Shown here: positions 57,213 to 64,000 of the stretch, piece after piece
How the letters are laid out: the number at the start of each line of letters is the position of its first letter
Numbering within the stretch: position 1 is the stretch's first letter
Source of the DNA: Anisodus tanguticus
Taxonomy: Eukaryota > Streptophyta > Magnoliopsida > Solanales > Solanaceae
Assembly: GCA_034509755.1 (NCBI GenBank)
Contig: CM067559.1
Coordinates: 15,420,501-15,484,500, forward strand
Direction of reading: 5' to 3'
DNA length: 64,000 nt
The notes under the pieces: model-generated
What the model was told of the DNA's origin: nothing
What the model saw: only the letters and a program-made list of their open reading frames with translations
Database searches by the model: none
Position numbers and translations under genes: made by a program

Positions 57213-57811
57213 ATTCCCCCTCAAACCAAATTAATTATCCGTCTACACCTCATTACTTTTGTACTCCCAGCAAAATTTGAAACTATTTATTCGAGATGTC
57301 CCCCTCCCTCCAAATTATAATACCAACATGGTATATAAATATACTGAAATTGTATCGTGGATGACTATTTCAGTCCTTCTCTTAGTCCTTCATAATACCA
57401 TCCTGGTATATAAATATACTGAGATGGTATATCATGGATGATCATGTTCGTTTATTTAAAAAAGACACACTTTTCTCGAAAACAACTCGATGATACCATT
57501 ATCTTATATACATATATTGTAATGGTATCATGGAGAGCTGCTTCAGTCATTCAATGAGACACTCATCAGGACCATGATACAAATCATCATGGTATATAAA
57601 TATACTGAGATGGTATCATGGAGGACTGCTTCCGTCCTTCTTTTAGTCCTCCATGATACCATTATAATATATAAATAAATAGCGATGGTATCACGGATGA
57701 AGGGGTTTGGGCGAGGGGTATGTCGGGTAAATAGTTTTGGACGAGGGGGTATGGCGGGTAATTAGTTTAGAAGGGACATGAGGCGGGTAATTAATTTGTT
57801 TTGGGGGGATA
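57213..57811. mobile_element. Foldback element with nested hairpins
   Basis: The left arm (from about 57213) ATTCCCCCTCAAACCAAATT and the right arm ending near 57811 (AATTAATTTGTTTTGGGGGG) are inverted repeats. Further in, AAACTATTTATTCGAGATG pairs with the reverse of CATGTCGGGTAAATAGTTT-like text near 57720. Inside are three copies of GGTATATAAATATACTGA and a perfect 18-bp hairpin (57608-57625 with 57643-57660). Three roughly 30-bp units (GGGTATGGCGGGTAATTAG-like) lie at 57712-57805. No coding and no clear target duplication. Confidence 0.6.
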
Positions 57812-58827
57812 TTTCAGTTAGTTTTCCTAAATTTTAATCTTCTTTTTTCACACTTAATATATAATATATTTTGGTAGAATGCCCTAATTGCCTCTTAAAC
57901 TGGCATAAGATTTTAATGTCGGACCACCAAATTTTTTATATTGATATCTCTACTTGATAGAATGAGTATTTGTTTACCCAAAAAGGTATAGTTGAATTTA
58001 TAAGTGGTTTTAAGGATACGTGGATCGATTTGCAAGATAAGATGATAAAAATTAACAATAAGTAAGCTAAAGTAAAGAATAAGTTTGTAAGTAAGAAAAT
58101 TAGTCTAGAATATTGTAAAGTTGAGTGAATCTTCTCAGCAAAATTGGTCCAAGCCTTAGCTAAGTTTCTTCGGTTACGAGCAAAAAAAATGAGAGCTAGT
58201 GATTATATTCTTAGCAAGATTGATCGTACAAGTGTAACTAATGAGAATTGGATGCCCTCCCAACATGAAGGTTGGACTCCTTTTATATTCATAAAAGTAG
58301 GACGTTGATGCCTAAGAATCTCTCTATAATTAAATGACATAAATGCTAATTAAGGTCTCTTAATGAACAAGGAGTAACGGATGACATCATATCCGGAACA
58401 GATATGCACCAGATTCCTCCGGTGCTTCACTCGGTGTCAACTGATTCGGCCGCATCTGGATTCTTCCCAATTGCTGCCTCATCTCGGTGTCACTTGTATC
58501 TGACTCAGAACTCAACCGTCCACCATGAACTTCGCATCTCGAACTTGACATGTGGCATACCAGATTTTACCGTATACAGATAGTCCCCATACGTTTTGGA
58601 TCAAAGTTTTACCAAAGTGACGGGAAGTGGAAATGATTTCTTTATTGTCTTCTCCTGTAAGTTTCCTTTCAAATTACTTCAAAATAGGCTGGAAAATATA
58701 ACATTTCCTCTTCTTCATAATCTGACTCACGTCCCATCCTTCTGAAAATCCGGATGCGTGTCACCTCTTGGTTGAACCGTCTATTCGGTTCGTCTATCGA
58801 AACATCTCGCAATGATGAATGAGGCAC
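57812..58827. other. Upstream region of the transposon-type gene
   Basis: No gene. The last 500 bases become more GC-balanced and include tracts such as ATAGTCCCCATACG (58583) that I associate with the 5' region of such elements. It probably contains the promoter of the ORF at 58972. Confidence 0.4.
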
Positions 58828-58834
58828 TATAAAT
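58828..58834 (+). promoter_or_regulatory. TATA box of the transposon-type gene
   Basis: TATAAAT in the context GGCACTATAAATCCC, 144 nt upstream of the ATG at 58972. The intervening sequence is CT-rich, like a plant 5' UTR. Confidence 0.6.
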
Positions 58835-58971
58835 CCCTTCTCTTCTTCTTTATACCACCCTTCTATGAAATCTTCTTCCCAATCTTCTTATGTGCTCTAA
58901 CCTTTTTCCGTTCAAATCTTCTAATCTTTTCCATTAAAACAACCACTACAAACTTCTCTTCTCTTATTATT

Positions 58972-59327
58972 ATGGGAAAAACCAACACCCGCTCTTCTTC
59001 AAGGCATTCTTCACTGTCGCTATCGTCTCTGCCGGCCACCGTTGATGCTACCGGCGAATCTCCTAAAGCTCAGGCTGCCTCTGAGCCTAGAGCTTTTGAC
59101 ATGATCCCATCTACCTTCCATTTTGACAATGAGTTTGTCATTCGTGCTGCCACTTCGAAAAGTGACCGGGGTAAAATGGCAAAGAACTACCCTACTTCTA
59201 TCAGCCTATCCGTTCTTGACAAAGTTCGGACTGACTGTGGTATGGAAAAGCTCTCTGGAATCATCATCCCCGGGCCTGACGATGACATTACCACTTATAG
59301 GTTAGGGTATTTCAACGTCTACACCTA
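58972..59327 (+). pseudogene. 'Putative gypsy-type transposon' gene, 5' part
   Basis: ATG at 58972 (MGKTNTRSSS). A Ser/Ala-rich N-terminus is followed by LDKVRTDCGMEKLSG, then PGPDDDITTYRLGYFNVYTY. This matches my memory of the plant domain called putative gypsy-type transposon (Transposase_28 family). The frame is cut after YTY by an LTR beginning TGTCACACC at 59328; the following codons are LTR sequence. The rest of the gene would lie beyond the insertion, outside the window. The family's function is not known to me. Confidence 0.65.
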
Positions 59328-60439
59328 TGTCACACCCCAACCTTTATGGAGGGGGGTGGGTGTGGTCGACACCCAGCATCCAAAGGCCTAAGCGAACTAA
59401 CTATAGTACCTGGAAGCTTTAACATACAACTGGGGCCCACAAGGCCTCCAAATCATTATAATAGGATAAAAAGGTACCACCAGCACTCAGAAAAAACCCA
59501 ACGATAGTATATATACATAATCAAGGCCAACGAGGCCATATCAAAAGTATAGACAACTGACAAGAAGTCCGACAAGGCTAGACAAAACGAATACACACTG
59601 ATACTAGTCTACAAGCCTTTACGGGTACTATAATACAACTGGTAAGGACAGGGCCCCGCTATACCCAGATAGAAAAATATATGTACATATATATCTAATG
59701 ACTCCAGACAACAACTCCGGATAAGTGGAGTGCAACTATTAACAATTGAGAACATGCACCCTACAAAGGAGGTACGTCTGCTGGTCTATCTGCACCTGTG
59801 GGTATGAAGATAGTGCCCCAGAAATAGGGACGTCAGTACAAAAGAATGTACTAAATATATAGGGCATAATCGAAGTAAGTAAAACATCAATAAGGGAAAC
59901 AATATAAAAGATACCACATGAAACTCACATATGTCATAATGCATCAAACTGTGTAGATGTGTACAAACCGCATATATAACGCTAGAGGCCTCTGTGGGCA
60001 ATATCATAAATGTCATGTCTGTATAAGCTGCGAATATAGCGCCATAGGCCTCTGGGGTAATATCAGTAATGTCATGTATATATTAACTGCGTATATAATG
60101 CTTGAAGCCTCTAGGGCAATATCCTCAATGTCATGTATATATAAGCTACGAATATAACGTCATAGGCCTCTAACTGCAATATAAATGCATAGTGTATACA
60201 TATGAAGACCAACTGGAGGACATATAATGCTTACAAATACATGTCAGAGTGAGGTAAGGTCGTTACACCTCCAATCAACATTATGGAACTAACATCATTA
60301 TCGTTATATGACTCTATAGGACTCTCAAATCATAAATAACTTTTTAGAAGCAATATTATCTGATTGTGGATCAACATGGAGACTTCTCATTACTAAGAGT
60401 GGAATCGTTATGAAGTAGTGTTACTTTTCATTTATATAG
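59328..60439 (-). repeat. LTR of a minus-strand retrotransposon (interrupted)
   Basis: Starts TGTCACACCCCAACC in the middle of a coding frame, the usual plus-strand view of a minus-strand LTR end. It carries ACAGGGCCCCGCTATACCC near 59648, like the remnant at 43360. A second gypsy LTR inserts at 60440, so the right end is not visible. Confidence 0.6.
59966..60185. repeat. Roughly 58-bp tandem repeat, about 4 copies
   Basis: Units contain GCATATATAACGC, GGCCTCTGNGGGCAATATC and AATGTCATGTATATA. GCCTCT recurs near 59990, 60048, 60106 and 60166. Confidence 0.85.
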
Positions 60440-63359
60440 TGTCATGACCCAAATCATGGGCATCGTGGTGGCACCTACACAATCCCTCACTAGGAAAACC
60501 GAATTCCCAAAAACAACTTTTAAAATGGTTAAACATAAATGCGGAAGAAAATAAGTTACAATCGTAAATAACTTCATTAAATCATAAGAACAAAAAATCA
60601 GTAAAACAATCTTTCATTCCTAGAACCTGGTCTGACTTATACAAGGACTCTAAGATACAATATCAAAATGCGGAAAAATACCACACTGTCCGAATGAAAG
60701 GAACAATTCCATAAGATAGGAACCAAGGCCACCGGATAAGATAGTCTGCCTTAACTCCCCGTGCTCAAATCTACAGCCTAATAGACCGAATACCTGCATC
60801 CCAAAAAGATGCAGCAAGTGTAGCATAAGTACACGACGTACCCCTATAGACATCATAGGCCGACCACGACAGAAATACATAATAAGAAATAATTACCAAG
60901 TTGACACCACATAACCTACCACTAGAAACTTAATAAACCTTCTAAGTCACACCGAATACACTTGGTTTATACAATTACCAAGACGTCTTAGTCACGTAAG
61001 CTCTATGCACATAGAAGATTACCCACATAAGACTCTCAACTCATACCTATTGACAAGGACACACCAATTGTATAAGGCGTAAAACCACCACACAAGCACA
61101 TCAAGAACACCCAGTCACATACATAGATTACATTCAAGAAGTTTCCTAGACTCACGCCTAGACCCAGTAATACCGGAATCAAGCTAGACATGAATATAAC
61201 AATTAACATTATAAGCAAATCGCATCACAATTCTTCACCCTGCTAATGACCGGCCTCTTACATAACTCTTAGGTAGGAAAACACGTTGTTTATAATTATT
61301 ACGTCTAACCTCGAACTTAAGTGGATCAAGCAACAATTAACAACAACCCCCTTTCATTTACTATACTTTTTATTCAATGACACAGATACAATCAACAATT
61401 CACCCCTTCACCCTTACCACTAATACAACAGGACTAACAACAGTTACCAACTAACGAAATATAGTCACACAACAAATTTACAAGAAAACACTGTTCATTA
61501 CATCATGTAAGCACCATAATCAACAAGAATCACAAGTGATGCATACTCAAGCAATTTCCAAGATCCAGCCAAGTTATCAGGAATCACTCAATTACAAATA
61601 CAATGACAATTACAAATGAAATAACATAAGTATGTATGATATGAATGTGGGGATAAAAATACAATGCATATGCAATGTACCTTTCTTAACCTGGTATACA
61701 GTATGTCAAGGTTTAATTATGATCGTACATCTATGGGGGACCCGCGAAGTCCATATACCGCTCTTAGCCAGTCGGAATTCCACACACAAATATGACTAGA
61801 GCCATGACTCATTTGTCGAGTCTCAATCATGTTGCAGGTATGCAACTCCGCTCCTTGCGTATCAATATCATTTCAAGTGTCGCAATATCATATTACTCTT
61901 ACCTTTCCGGGGTCTTGCACCACATCATATCCATACCACTCACACATCAAGTCACAAAACCATGAGTGTATGAATGCAATAATAATACAAGGCAATATAT
62001 CATGATATAATGAGATGTATTCAAGTATAGAGATGATATACATATGCTTTCGAAAATTCAACAACACGGAAGCCATTCCAGTCAATCAAGATATCAATCT
62101 GAAGCATGTGTAATAAGTAACCAAACAATAACAAACATGGCAACAAGCCCGCATATGGCGACGATCCCAAATAAACAGCAGTCGGAACCAGCATAAGGCT
62201 AATTCCCCAAATTATCCCATTATCACAGTTCAACACTGGTACCCAATCGATCATTCATCACAATCGGATGAGTGAGACCCTAAACATGCCCAACACACCT
62301 CAATATTTATAACTAATTATGCACTGCTATCGGAGTCTCAAAAATGTAAATCATAGCCTAATTAATTGCCGAACATGAGCCACGGACGGTCGATCCTTAA
62401 CGTGCATGCTTGACTTCTCGAAACTCTTCGTAGCGGACTTGATCTAACATATAAGTTCTACATATTAAATTCACAACAACCACACTAAGACTTAGTCCTC
62501 AACCAACATAAGACACACATACCTCCATCTCGGGCCCACAGTGTCAAAATCTATACTTTATTATTTAAAAAGGATTTAAACGTGATTACTAGATATAACC
62601 CAAAGTTAATTTGAAAACAACTTCACTTAGTCCTTCAACTCCATCATATCAAAGAAACCCTAACTTATAACCCTAGATTCTTTCCCAATTCAAGAAAGAG
62701 TTTATATAACCAAATTCATCATACAACCAAGTTGTTTTACCCCCAAAATAGCTTATTTAAAAGAAATCATTCTTTACCCATTCAATTTATTACAAAATCA
62801 TCACCTCAAGATGCTCACCATTTTTAATAGTTCTTACTATTATTCCTCATTCCAAACTATTTCCCCCAATTACTAAAATATTAAAGATACATATAAGGGG
62901 AAATAATATATCACCTTTCTTAGAGGATCATTAGGCCAAAATTGCAGAAAAACCATTTAGGTCAGCCCACAGCTAGAGAATATCTGATTTGGGAAAGTGT
63001 GCTATCATTAACTATTTATACACACAAGAATATCAACGTTTCCGTCATGACAAATTCAATTCCGCTGGGGCGGATGTGTTGTGGAGAAGGAAGGGTCCGC
63101 TAGGAGAAAGTCACTTGACACATCACCCTTGCGCCGGGGAAGATAGAATAAAGCTAGAGCGGGATTCATTGGGGTGGAAATGAGTTCGCCAAGGGGAAAT
63201 TGACTACAAGAAACTTCGCATTTAAAATAATCTTCTTTTCCATCCGCATAAATTACTCGACTCATGATTTGTAATTGAAATGTCATCGGTGAATGTCGGG
63301 AAAAGAGTTATAATAAGAAGTCGGGCGGGAAGGTCATAATGACCAAATGGGTCGTTACA
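60440..63359 (-). repeat. Gypsy 3' LTR, third related copy
   Basis: Plus ends TGTCATGACCC and GGTCGTTACA. About 2.9 kb, the same length and landmark order as 22572-25497 (GGGGGACCCGCGAAGTCCATA near 61736, CGGAGTCT near 62331). It begins after TATAG (60435-60439), inside the LTR at 59328. The element body runs off the right edge. Confidence 0.75.
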
Positions 63360-64000
63360 TCATATACCAATTAAGAAAATGTTCATCCTCGAACGGAGAC
63401 AGTGGAAAAGTAATGGTGCAATAGATGGGCTCAGAATCTGGTCTCACAAGCACTCTTATCAATTTCGTACACGCGAAGGAAAATATCATCACACATTACC
63501 AAGCCTATGATACCGATAATTTAAACTAATCAACTGGAAAACACTAATATCACTCGTATTATAGGAAGAATATTTGGATGGGAAAATTGGACTTCAAACC
63601 TTCGTGGTATAGCACCACGCCCTATGCCACACTACCGCATGTCACCATACATTATCAAAATTTAGTAGTACCGAATTCGTAACACCGTCTGTCATTATAG
63701 GTTTGTTCATTTACCCAGTTAAGGATTACACGGTGTTAAAAATAATAGCAGAAATTGACGCTTCACAAGAGCTACATAAGGTTCGAGATGGGAATTATTA
63801 AGCAAACATATAGGACCAATACTCGCGAAGAGAAATATCATCTACAAATAATATTGCATACACTGAAATTCTAAACTGGGGACTCCGCGACGGTGGATAA
63901 TTCGTTTGTTGAGGCACTTCCGCGCCCGCGGAAAACTAGTTCGCTGAAGTGAACAACAGGAAAAGGCAAACTTTGCTAGAGCGGTACGTAGGCCCGCTCC
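63360..64000 (-). mobile_element. 3' internal part of the gypsy element at the window edge
   Basis: After the LTR comes AAATGTTCATCCTCGAA (63377-63393), the same pre-tract motif as in the other gypsy elements, on the minus strand. The remaining 600 bases show no integrase or chromodomain text, so this copy may be a non-autonomous derivative or have a long 3' untranslated region. It is cut by the window end. Confidence 0.5.

Noticed and set aside
62989..63286. Short frames in the right-hand gypsy LTR
   Set aside because: They lie in LTR sequence homologous to the non-coding LTR at 24730-24990.
1..64000. tRNA or rRNA genes
   Set aside because: No cloverleaf B-box context or rRNA core motif was noticed; the Met-tRNA matches are retrotransposon primer sites only.

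Overview
This window is repeat-rich plant nuclear DNA, most likely from a Solanaceae species. The clues are a hybrid proline-rich protein gene of the tomato 36.4-kDa PRP type, plant LTR-retrotransposon families with initiator-Met tRNA primer sites, Stowaway-, CACTA- and pogo-type MITEs, and a Solanaceae-type SINE tail ending in TTG repeats. I cannot name the species. Only one gene looks intact and host-encoded: the HyPRP gene on the minus strand at 405-1649. Nearly everything else is transposable elements, many nested and most broken.

Layout, left: HyPRP gene (405-1649), then intergenic DNA with a hAT-like MITE remnant, then a complete 10.0-kb Sirevirus-type Ty1-copia element (5122-15157, target duplication AACAT). 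Its gag-pol and its extra 3' gene are full of stops and frameshifts. It carries many dispersed copies of a short palindrome, ATGTTG-n-CAACAT. Next come a truncated minus-strand gypsy LTR fragment (16215-17640) and the 3' end of a hAT transposon (17675-18460). AT-rich intergenic DNA with two Stowaway-like MITEs follows, up to 22.5 kb.

Layout, middle: a minus-strand Ty3-gypsy element of chromovirus (Tekay/Del-like) type (22572-42007) with degraded gag-pol. Its right LTR is split by a complete 8.7-kb non-autonomous LTR element (LARD-like, 32146-40826, target duplication TTAGT). To its right are a Copia gag/protease fragment (42008-42778) and one or two LTR remnants with tandem repeats (42779-46626).

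Layout, right: a 1.3-kb long-terminal-inverted-repeat element carrying a captured GRF-type zinc-finger gene with an intron (47295-48590); a CACTA-type MITE (49723-49984, TSD AAT); a pogo/Tigger-like element (50499-51779, TSD TA) that was itself hit by a 5'-truncated SINE with a 14-bp TSD; a complete 5.2-kb Ale/Retrofit-type Copia element (51911-57144, TSD CACAA); a foldback element (57213-57811); the 5' part of a 'putative gypsy-type transposon' gene with its own TATA box (58828-59327), broken by an LTR; and a nested gypsy LTR (60440-63359) whose body leaves the window.

The elements do not form a pathway. They record nested insertion, decay by frameshift and probable cytosine deamination, and gene capture. 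The most unusual signals are the dispersed Sirevirus palindromes, the captured GRF gene, the LARD that shares a pre-polypurine-tract motif with its probable autonomous partners, and the discordant flanks of the large gypsy element.
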